Source: Verrucomicrobiota bacterium (GTDB lineage Bacteria; Verrucomicrobiota; Verrucomicrobiia; Limisphaerales; VHCN01). From it: a DNA stretch of 40,962 nt. The stretch spans positions 1 to 40,962 of the forward strand of contig VHCN01000025.1 in NCBI GenBank assembly GCA_016871675.1. Direction: 5' to 3'. The notes beneath the pieces are model-generated. The model was given only the letters and a program-made list of their open reading frames with translations. It was not told the origin of the DNA and did not search any database. Positions 15,783-22,209 of this stretch are shown one piece after another. The translations under genes and the position numbers were made by a program. Numbering within the stretch: the first letter of the stretch is position 1; each line of letters starts with the position of its first letter.

Positions 15783-17075
15783 ATGAACATCTTCGAAGAC
15801 CTACAGTGGCGCGGGCTGGTCGCGGATTGCACGGACGCCGCACAGTTGCAAGCGCGGCTCGCAGCCGGACCGATCACGCTCTACTGCGGGTTCGACCCCT
15901 CCGCGGACAGCCTGCACGCGGGCAACCTCGTCCCGCTCATCGCGCTGCGGCGCTTCCAGCTTTGCGGGCATCGTCCCATCGCCGTCGCGGGCGGCGCGAC
16001 GGGCAGCATCGGCGACCCGAGCGGCAAGTCCGCCGAGCGGCAGCTCCTCACCAAGGACGCGCTCGCCGCGAACATTGCGAACGTGAAGCCGCAGCTCGCG
16101 CGGCTGCTTGAGTTCGACGCCGCGAAGACGCCCGCCAACAATCCCGCGCGGCTTGTGGACAACGCGGACTGGACCGCAGGCGTGGGCCACCTCGACTTCC
16201 TGCGCGACATCGGCAAGCACTTTTCCGTAAACCAGATGGTCGCGAAGGAATCCGTCCGCGCGCGGATGGAGGACCGCGAGACGGGCATCAGCTACACCGA
16301 GTTCAGCTACATGCTGCTGCAAGCGTTCGACTACTACGTGCTCTGCCGCGACCTCGGCTGCGAGCTGCAAATCGGCGGCTCCGACCAGTGGGGCAACATC
16401 ACCGCGGGCATCGACCTCATCCGCAAGAAGCTCGGTCGGCACGCGTTTGCGCTCACGCTGCCGCTCCTCACGAACGCCGACGGCACGAAGTTCGGCAAAA
16501 CCGAGGCCGGCGCCGTGTGGCTCGACCCGCGGCGCACGAGCGTCTACCGCTTCTACCAGTTCTGGATTCGCACGGACGACCGCGACGTGGTGCGTTACCT
16601 GAAGTTCTTCACGTTTCTCGGTCACCACGACGTTGATGCGCTCGAGCGGGAACACACGGGCAATCCCGGCGCGCGCGCAGCCCACACAGCCCTGGCGAAG
16701 GCGGTCACGGACCTCGTGCATGGCGAGGACGCGGCTCGCGAGGCGCAGCGCGCGAGCGAGATTCTCTTCGGCGGCGGCCTCGAAGGCATCAGCGAGGCGA
16801 CGTTCGCGGAGATCGTCGGCGAAGTGCCGTCGAAGTCGCTCGACGCCGCGCGCTTCGACGGCGCGGGGGTGCCGCTCATCGAATTGCTCCAGCACGCGGG
16901 ACTGTGCACGTCGAAGGGGCAGGCGCGAAAGGACATCGAAGGCGGCGGCATCTACGTGAACAACGTGCGGCAGCCCGATGCGCACGCGACCGTGACGCGG
17001 AGCAGTTTGAACTTCGGAAAACACGTCCTCCTGCGAAAGGGCAAGCGCAACTATGCCGCGGTGACGGCGGTGTAG
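15783..17075 (+). CDS. tyrS: Tyrosyl-tRNA synthetase
   Basis: TyrRS activates tyrosine with ATP and loads it onto tRNA-Tyr in the cytoplasm. The 430-residue length is standard for the bacterial enzyme. The class I HIGH-type signature is SLHAGN at residues 43-48, within YCGFDPSADSLHAGNLVPL. The KMSKS-type loop is KFGKT at 236-240. The tyrosine pocket segments FSYMLLQAFDYYVL and QIGGSDQWGNITAG are intact. A C-terminal S4-like RNA-binding domain covers about residues 360-430 (LCTSKGQARKDIEGGGIYVN). The ATG at 15783 directly precedes the usual first helix. The 114 bases separating it from the divergent MFS gene show no T-box-like element that I can recognise. The open frame runs far upstream, but that part is antisense to the MFS gene. 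Confidence 0.97.
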   Translation: MNIFEDLQWRGLVADCTDAAQLQARLAAGPITLYCGFDPSADSLHAGNLVPLIALRRFQLCGHRPIAVAGGATGSIGDPSGKSAERQLLTKDALAANIANVKPQLARLLEFDAAKTPANNPARLVDNADWTAGVGHLDFLRDIGKHFSVNQMVAKESVRARMEDRETGISYTEFSYMLLQAFDYYVLCRDLGCELQIGGSDQWGNITAGIDLIRKKLGRHAFALTLPLLTNADGTKFGKTEAGAVWLDPRRTSVYRFYQFWIRTDDRDVVRYLKFFTFLGHHDVDALEREHTGNPGARAAHTALAKAVTDLVHGEDAAREAQRASEILFGGGLEGISEATFAEIVGEVPSKSLDAARFDGAGVPLIELLQHAGLCTSKGQARKDIEGGGIYVNNVRQPDAHATVTRSSLNFGKHVLLRKGKRNYAAVTAV

Positions 17076-17129
17076 CGCAGGCTGTTCGCTCGACTTCGCG
17101 GCCGGGGTGTGCTGAAACTGCCCCACGCG

Positions 17130-17357
17130 ATGGAGCCCGACGAGAAGTTCATCCCGCCGCCGTCCAGGAGCGCGCCGCTGCCGTCGCGCGGGTTTCGCGT
17201 GTTCGTGCTGTTCATCTTCGTGGTCGCATTCATCGTGCCGCTCGTCGTCGTGCTGCTGCTGCTGGCCAAGGGCAAGCCGAAGTGGATCAAGCCCAAGCCC
17301 GCGCCGGCACAGGCCACGAACGCACCGCCCGTGAACCCCGCGCCCGCGCCGCGATGA
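17130..17357 (+). CDS. Small single-pass membrane protein
   Basis: The 75-residue protein has one strong membrane segment (VFVLFIFVVAFIVPLVVVLL, about residues 27-48). It is flanked by a proline-rich N-terminus (KFIPPPSRSAPLPSRG) and a lysine/proline/alanine-rich tail (KGKPKWIKPKPAPAQA). I chose the ATG at 17130; a GTG seven codons upstream is possible. The stop overlaps the start of the following permease in an ATGA arrangement, so the two are probably translated together. No family is recognised. It could be an accessory subunit of the transporter, or simply a small orphan protein. The gene starts 54 bases after tyrS. Confidence 0.7.
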   Translation: MEPDEKFIPPPSRSAPLPSRGFRVFVLFIFVVAFIVPLVVVLLLLAKGKPKWIKPKPAPAQATNAPPVNPAPAPR

Positions 17358-18748
17358 ACCCGCCCGGCCCGACCGATTCGGCGCCCACGCCGCACCTGCA
17401 CCGGCGTTTCGGGATGCTCGAGGCGACGGCGCTGAACATGTCGAACATGATCGGCATCGGGCCGTTCATCACCATCCCGGCGCTGATGTCGGCGGTGAAC
17501 GGCGGCGGGCCGCAGGCGATGCTCGGTTGGTTTGTGGCGCTGCTCATCGCCATCCCCGACGGCATGGTGTGGAGCGAACTGGGCGCGGCGATGCCCGGCT
17601 CCGGCGGCACGTATCACTACCTGCGCGAGGGCTTCGGCCGGGAGAAGCTTGGCCGGTTGATGGCGTTCCTGTTCATCTGGCAGTTCGTGCTGAGCGGGCC
17701 GCTGGAAATCGCGTCGGGCTGCATCGGCTTCGCGCAGTATCTCGGCTTCCTGTATCCGCCGCTGCGGCAGGCCGATCATCAGTGGATGGCGAAGGGCGTC
17801 GCCGCGCTGGTCGCCGCGCTGGTGGTGGCGCTGCTTTACCGGCGCATCGGCACGATCGGCAAGCTGACGGTGACGCTGTGGGCCGGCACGATGCTCACGG
17901 TCGGCGTGGTGGTCGCGGGCGGCGCGATGAACTTTGACCCGAAGCTCGCGTTCGACTTTCCGCCGGGCGCGTTTGATTTCTCGATCGGCTTCGTGTTCGG
18001 CCTCGGCGCGGCGTCGCGCGTGGGGATGTATGACTACCTCGGCTACTACGATGTCTGCTACATCGGCGACGAGGTGAAGGACCCTGGCCGCGTGATCCCG
18101 CGCTCGGTGCTGCTGAGCCTCGTGACGGTTGCGGCGATTTACTTCGCCATCAACCTGTCGCTCATCGGTGTGGTGCCTTGGCGCGAATTCGTGCCGGCCA
18201 AGGATCCGCCCGACCCGGTCGCCTCAATGTTTGTCGAGCGGCTGTGGGGCGCGAAGCCGGCGGCGGTGTTCACGGTGATGGTGCTGTGGACGGCGATCGC
18301 GTCCGTGTTCGCGCTGATGCTCGGTTACTCGCGCATCCCGTATGCGGCGGCGCGCAACGGGGATTTCTTCTCCGCGTTCGGCAGGCTGCATCCGTCGAAG
18401 GATTTCCCGCACGTGTCGCTGCTGCTCATCGGCGCGGTGTCCATCCTGTGCAGCTTTGTGAACTTGATGACGGTGATCGAGGCGCTGCTGGTGATGCGCA
18501 TCCTGGTGCAGTTCGTCGGGCAGGTCGGCGCGGTGATGCTGCTCCGCAGGACGCAGCCGGGCCTCGCGCGACCGTATCGCATCTGGCTGTATCCGCTGCC
18601 GTGCTTCGTCGCGCTGGCGGGCTGGCTGTTCCTCTTCGCGACGTCGGATTGGAAGGTGATCGTGTTCGGCCTTTCGACACTCGTCGCCGGGGTCGTCGCG
18701 TTCTTCTTCTGGTCGAAGGCGAAGAAAACGTGGCCGTTCGCGGCGTAG
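17354..18748 (+). CDS. APC-superfamily amino acid/polyamine transporter
   Basis: The 464-residue protein has about twelve membrane helices. The N-terminal signature (FGMLEATALNMSNMIGIGPF) is the broken first helix that holds the amino group of the substrate in APC carriers. MPGSGGTYHYLREGFG follows in the loop after helix 2. The helix 6 region (FVFGLGAASRVGMYDYLGYY) and the loop YIGDEVKDPGRVIPRS also match the LAT/APA branch. It should import, exchange or export an amino acid or amine across the inner membrane. It overlaps the small membrane protein gene by four bases and ends seven bases before the convergent jag gene, leaving no room for a conventional terminator. It is not closely similar to the permease at the left edge. 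Confidence 0.9.
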   Translation: MNPPGPTDSAPTPHLHRRFGMLEATALNMSNMIGIGPFITIPALMSAVNGGGPQAMLGWFVALLIAIPDGMVWSELGAAMPGSGGTYHYLREGFGREKLGRLMAFLFIWQFVLSGPLEIASGCIGFAQYLGFLYPPLRQADHQWMAKGVAALVAALVVALLYRRIGTIGKLTVTLWAGTMLTVGVVVAGGAMNFDPKLAFDFPPGAFDFSIGFVFGLGAASRVGMYDYLGYYDVCYIGDEVKDPGRVIPRSVLLSLVTVAAIYFAINLSLIGVVPWREFVPAKDPPDPVASMFVERLWGAKPAAVFTVMVLWTAIASVFALMLGYSRIPYAAARNGDFFSAFGRLHPSKDFPHVSLLLIGAVSILCSFVNLMTVIEALLVMRILVQFVGQVGAVMLLRRTQPGLARPYRIWLYPLPCFVALAGWLFLFATSDWKVIVFGLSTLVAGVVAFFFWSKAKKTWPFAA

Positions 18749-18755
18749 CGCGAGA

Positions 18756-19214
18756 CTACTGCGACGCTTTCTTCGGCTTGAGGAGCATCGCCTTCTTGTC
18801 CGTGCCTTCGACCTCGATGCTCTGCGTCTCGATGTCGGGATCGTCCTTGAGGGCCTGATGGACAAGGCGGCGGTCGTAGGCGTTCATCGGCTCGAGTTCG
18901 ACGATGTCGCCCCACTTGCGGACTTTGTCGGCGGCATCCTTGGCGCGCTTGAGCAACGCATCGCGAGCCTGTGCGCGGAAGCCGCCGACATCCACGGTGA
19001 CTTTCGGGGCGGCCGGGTCGAGTTTGAACAGCAGCCGGTTGAGCACATACTGGAGTTCGCCGAGGGTCTGGCCCTGCCGTCCGATGAGCCGGCTGGATTC
19101 GTCGGCGGCGACGCTGAGCATGACGCCGCCGTCGTAGGGTTGCTCCTCGATGGTGGCTTCGAAGCCGAGGTGTTTCAGGAGTTGCTCGAGCGTGGCCTTG
19201 GGTTGGGTGGACAT
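18756..19214 (-). CDS. jag: KhpB/Jag-type KH-R3H RNA-binding protein
   Basis: The 152-residue protein has a KH domain (about 8-85) with the nucleic-acid-binding GxxG loop in SSRLIGRQGQTLGELQ. It is followed by an R3H domain (about 90-148) with the invariant Arg and His in MNAYDRRLVHQAL. The family (SpoIIIJ-associated protein, Jag, EloR/KhpB) binds RNA and influences cell elongation in Gram-positive bacteria; its role here is unknown. The N-terminal Jag_N domain of longer members is missing. The gene follows yidC, the standard position, 73 bases downstream. I chose the ATG at 19214, because the upstream 19 codons (to 19271) do not look coding and contain a short repeat. Confidence 0.9.
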   Translation of the reverse strand: MSTQPKATLEQLLKHLGFEATIEEQPYDGGVMLSVAADESSRLIGRQGQTLGELQYVLNRLLFKLDPAAPKVTVDVGGFRAQARDALLKRAKDAADKVRKWGDIVELEPMNAYDRRLVHQALKDDPDIETQSIEVEGTDKKAMLLKPKKASQ

Positions 19215-19253
19215 GGGCGTGTCGGTTTGGAATTCCGGGTTCCGCGGTTCGCG

Positions 19254-19273
19254 ACTGTCGCACTGTCGCACTG
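19254..19273. repeat. 8-bp direct repeat between yidC and jag
   Basis: The unit actgtcgc occurs twice in a row, followed by a third partial actg. It sits in the 73-base space between the yidC stop and the jag start. No function is evident. Confidence 0.4.
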
Positions 19274-19287
19274 CGCCAACCGGCGCG

Positions 19288-21156
19288 TCACTGCTTCTTT
19301 TTCTTGGGCGCAGCCTGCGCTGGCGCGGCGGCGGCGGCGGCGGCGGCGGCTTTGTCCTTCGCGTCCTTCGCGTAGGTGTATTTGGTCTGCGCGATGGTTA
19401 ACAGGTTTTGCACAGTCCAGTAAAGCGTCAAGCCCGCGGAGAAGGTGTAGAGCATGACCACGAACATGAGGGGCATGTATTTCATGATCTTCTGCTGCAT
19501 GGGGTCCATGCCGGGCGACGGCGGCATGAGGCGCGCCTGCCAGAGCATGGTGGCGGCCATGACGATCGGCAGCGGGTTGATCGGGAATCCGGCCACGGTC
19601 GCGACGGTGTCGGCTTGCGACAGGTCGCACGCCCAAAGGAACCGCTCGCCGCGCAGCTCAATCGCGCTCTGGAGCATCTGGTAAAACCCGATGAAGACGG
19701 GAATCTGCACAAGCATCGGCAGGCAGCCGCTCATGGGGTTGATTTTGTGCTCCTTCCAAAACTCCATCATCTTGCGCTGCTGCTGCTGCGGGTCGTCCTT
19801 GTATTTGTCCTGGAGCGCCTTGATCTGCGGCTGGAATTCCTGCATGCGCTTCATGGACCGGGTGCTCGCGGCGGTGAGCGGCCAGAACAGCAGCTTGATG
19901 ATCAACGTGATGGTGATGATGCATAGCCAGTAGGGAAAACCAAACCGGTTGAGCCCGTTCATCGCGAGGAGCAGGCCCTTGGAGAAGAAGCCGAAGAAGC
20001 CGCCGAAGCCCATCTCCTGGTCCATCTCGTTCTTGAACTGGTGCGCCAGCCGCGCGAGCAGGTGGTATTCCTTCGGCCCGGTGAACAGCGTGACCTCGCG
20101 CGTGACGAGGCTGTTGGACGCGCCGGCCGGGGCGAGCGTCGTGATGCCGAAGAGCAGCGCGGTCTGGAAACCGTGCGGCTCGGCGACGATCTTGGAGTCC
20201 TCGGCGAGCAGCGCCTGCGCGGGCTTCGGCAGCGGCACCCGTCGCGACACGACTTCGGCGGCGGCGTCGTTCGTCGGCGTGATCGCCAGCATGCTGAAGA
20301 ACTGATTGTGCACGCTCGCCCACGAAACGTTGCTCGCGCCTCCGGTGTAAGTCGGCCGCGGCGTGCCGGGGAAACACCCGAGCGTGCTGTTGGCAAACCA
20401 GCCCGTGCCGACATCCTCGGTCTTCTTCCCGTTGAACCACCGCGTGCCCATCAGCAAGCCCTGATCATGCAGGTCGATCGGCGTGGCCGTGCCGAACACC
20501 CACTCCTGCGGCGGCAGAAGCAGCGGCGTCGCGCCGCGGTTTTCGAGGCGCATCGTCGCGCGCAGGAGGTAGTTGCTCGAGGGCGTGAACTCCTTCGCGA
20601 TCACAAGGCCGCTCGGGAGCTGCTTCTCCGCGATCAAGCCCGTCGCGGTGCGCGTCAGCTTGAACGGCGCGCCATCCTGCAACGCGTCGTTCCCGATCAG
20701 CGCAAACGCCGGCACCGGCGCCTGTGTGTTGAGCGACGCGAACTTGTTCGTGTCCTGCTCGCCGCGGAAGCACGCCACGGACTCCCGGTGGCGCTTCAAC
20801 TCCACAAGCTTGAGCCCGCCGCCGTGCGACGTGAACGTGTAGCGCACGTCGGGCGTGTCGAGCACCTCGAGTTGCTCTCGCGCGGCGACGACTGGAACGG
20901 AAACGTGCGCGAGCGCCGAAGAGACCGGGGAAGCGGGCGTGTTGGGCGCGGCCGGCGGCGGGGTGATCGCGGTGGTGTTCGTCGCCGCGGGAACTCCCGT
21001 GTTCGTGACTCCGCCCGCGACGTTGGTCGCGCCGGCAACGGCATTTGTCCCAAGCGCCGAGGGATCCGCCGGCGGATACCACTTCTTCACCAGCTCAAAC
21101 CAGAGCATGATGACCAGGAACGAGACGGCGAGAATGATGAGCGATTTGCGGTCCAT
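19288..21156 (-). CDS. yidC: Membrane protein insertase YidC
   Basis: YidC inserts and folds inner-membrane proteins, alone or with SecYEG. The 622-residue length and layout match Gram-negative YidC: a first membrane helix at about residues 5-22 (SLIILAVSFLVIMLWFEL), a low-complexity linker, a large periplasmic beta domain at about 90-375, then the conserved five-helix core. The core includes YWLCIITITLIIKLLFWPL with the groove arginine in TRSMKRMQ, the coiled-coil loop (IKALQDKYKDDPQQQQRK) and CLPMLVQIPVFIGFYQML. The C-terminus is nine alanines, a short linker and KKKKQ, a basic tail that may contact ribosomes. It follows yidD by 15 bases. The start at 21156 gives the normal N-terminus. Confidence 0.97.
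   Translation of the reverse strand: MDRKSLIILAVSFLVIMLWFELVKKWYPPADPSALGTNAVAGATNVAGGVTNTGVPAATNTTAITPPPAAPNTPASPVSSALAHVSVPVVAAREQLEVLDTPDVRYTFTSHGGGLKLVELKRHRESVACFRGEQDTNKFASLNTQAPVPAFALIGNDALQDGAPFKLTRTATGLIAEKQLPSGLVIAKEFTPSSNYLLRATMRLENRGATPLLLPPQEWVFGTATPIDLHDQGLLMGTRWFNGKKTEDVGTGWFANSTLGCFPGTPRPTYTGGASNVSWASVHNQFFSMLAITPTNDAAAEVVSRRVPLPKPAQALLAEDSKIVAEPHGFQTALLFGITTLAPAGASNSLVTREVTLFTGPKEYHLLARLAHQFKNEMDQEMGFGGFFGFFSKGLLLAMNGLNRFGFPYWLCIITITLIIKLLFWPLTAASTRSMKRMQEFQPQIKALQDKYKDDPQQQQRKMMEFWKEHKINPMSGCLPMLVQIPVFIGFYQMLQSAIELRGERFLWACDLSQADTVATVAGFPINPLPIVMAATMLWQARLMPPSPGMDPMQQKIMKYMPLMFVVMLYTFSAGLTLYWTVQNLLTIAQTKYTYAKDAKDKAAAAAAAAAPAQAAPKKKKQ
19327..19350. repeat. GGC trinucleotide run coding for poly-alanine in YidC
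   Basis: Eight GGC units in a row on the plus strand read as eight GCC alanine codons near the C-terminus of yidC, followed by one GCG alanine codon. The run is in frame, so slippage would change the length of the linker before the basic tail without breaking the protein. Confidence 0.8.
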
Positions 21157-21171
21157 GAAGAATCAGTCCGG

Positions 21172-21462
21172 TCAGCGCGGCAGCATCGCGCCCGCCACGC
21201 GCGAAACGCGGGCCGCGCGGGGCGGGGCGGTCTCGGGAACGGAGTCGTGTCCGCAACCGCCCCAGGGATGACATCGCGCGAGCCGCGCCGTCGCGAGCCA
21301 CGCGCCACGAAGGGCACCGTGTCGCCGCACCGCCTCGATCGCGTAGGCCGAGCAACTCGGCGCGAACCGGCACGCGTGTCCGAACAACGCCACGAGCGCG
21401 GGCGACACGAGCCGTTGGTAGGCTCGGACCGCGAGGACGAGTGCGTGCTGGACAACGTTCAT
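21172..21462 (-). CDS. yidD: Membrane protein insertion efficiency factor YidD
   Basis: YidD is a small protein that helps YidC-dependent insertion at the inner face of the membrane. The 96-residue product has the family's amphipathic N-terminal helix ([14 protein letters not shown]), the cysteine motif [20 protein letters not shown] and the second conserved block [17 protein letters not shown] short alanine/arginine tail follows. The gene lies in the usual place between rnpA and yidC. It has one of the few clear ribosome binding sites in this window (AGGAG seven bases before the ATG), which overlaps the rnpA stop codon. Confidence 0.95.
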   Translation of the reverse strand: MNVVQHALVLAVRAYQRLVSPALVALFGHACRFAPSCSAYAIEAVRRHGALRGAWLATARLARCHPWGGCGHDSVPETAPPRAARVSRVAGAMLPR

Positions 21463-21469
21463 ATCGGGA

Positions 21470-21474
21470 CTCCT
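21470..21474 (-). promoter_or_regulatory. Shine-Dalgarno site of yidD overlapping the rnpA stop
   Basis: On the minus strand AGGAG ends seven bases before the yidD ATG. Its first bases are part of the rnpA TAG stop codon, so ribosomes ending rnpA are positioned to restart on yidD. Most other genes in the window lack such a site. Confidence 0.7.
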
Positions 21475-21844
21475 AACACGTGCATAGCCGCGCCTGTTTC
21501 AACGCCGCAACCAGGTCGGCTTCCACCATCGCGAGCTTGCGCCCGACGATGGATGGCCGCGCGACGAGCACGAGGTCCGCAGGTCGCACGATTTCATGCT
21601 GGTGCAATCGAAACGCCTCCCGCATGAGCCTCCGCGCGCGAGTGCGCACCGTGGCCTGGCCAATCTTCCGGCTGGTCACCACGCCGACCCGGCTCGTGGC
21701 CAGGTCGGGACGCTCGATCCAGTTGAGCGCGAGGCAGCCGCGGACGACGCGCTGTCCCACGGCTTTGGGACGCAGGAAATCGCGGCCCGTCAGGAGCCGT
21801 CGCTCACGCGGAAGTCTGCGCCGCGGTGTCGGGCCGGCGGGCAT
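21473..21844 (-). CDS. rnpA: Ribonuclease P protein component
   Basis: RnpA supports the catalytic RNA of RNase P in maturing tRNA 5' ends. The 123-residue protein begins after a short arginine-rich leader with [13 protein letters not shown], contains the central strand ([29 protein letters not shown]) and the C-terminal [10 protein letters not shown]. The basic RNR motif that binds the catalytic core appears as RTRARR, with threonine in place of asparagine. I chose the ATG at 21844, five bases after the rpmH stop; a TTG at 21853 overlaps the rpmH stop and would add three residues. The position between rpmH and yidD is the classical arrangement. Confidence 0.95.
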   Translation of the reverse strand: MPAGPTPRRRLPRERRLLTGRDFLRPKAVGQRVVRGCLALNWIERPDLATSRVGVVTSRKIGQATVRTRARRLMREAFRLHQHEIVRPADLVLVARPSIVGRKLAMVEADLVAALKQARLCTC

Positions 21845-21849
21845 GAGGA

Positions 21850-21987
21850 TCAAACCACCGTGAGACGCTTGCGGCCCACGCGGCGCCGGTTGGCGAGAAT
21901 CTTGCGCCCGCCCTTGGTGGACATGCGCGCGCGGAAACCATGCTGCCGCACGCGGCGGATTTTCGACGGTTGATAGGTGCGTTTCAT
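21850..21987 (-). CDS. rpmH: Ribosomal protein L34 (bL34)
   Basis: The 45-residue basic protein starts [20 protein letters not shown] and continues with the near-invariant [20 protein letters not shown], ending LTVV. This is a complete bL34 of the large ribosomal subunit. It is the first gene of the rpmH-rnpA-yidD-yidC-jag block and is often missed by automatic calls because of its size. There is no Shine-Dalgarno sequence before the ATG. The upstream 222 bases separate it from the divergent cytochrome gene and contain an inverted repeat but no DnaA-box-like sequence. Confidence 0.97.
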   Translation of the reverse strand: MKRTYQPSKIRRVRQHGFRARMSTKGGRKILANRRRVGRKRLTVV

Positions 21988-22007
21988 GGGTTCAAATCGG
22001 CTGGCGG

Positions 22008-22040
22008 CTCCGCGAGGCTCAACCTTCCGTCATCGCGGAG
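22008..22040. repeat. Inverted repeat upstream of rpmH
   Basis: The arms ctccgcga and tcgcggag are perfectly complementary over 8 bp, with a 17-base loop. The element lies 21 bases upstream of the rpmH start on the minus strand, where it would fall in the 5' leader or promoter. It might be a leader hairpin that controls the ribosomal protein operon, or a protein site. In this GC-rich setting it could also be chance. Confidence 0.45.
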
Positions 22041-22209
22041 CGCGAAAGGTATCAGTGGCGATGGGAGTGTCAAGCGTGCCAGCGGCCATGAATAGGCTTT
22101 GCAAGCACAAGTCGAAATCGTGTCGTCCTCCCGACGCCACGCACCGCGCGATTTCGCGGGATTGCGCCGACGGGTTCGACGCGGCAGAGTATCCGCAAAC
22201 CAGTCTTTC

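Noticed and set aside
21988-22209. Replication origin next to rpmH
   Set aside because: No TTATCCACA-like DnaA boxes and no AT-rich stretch were found.
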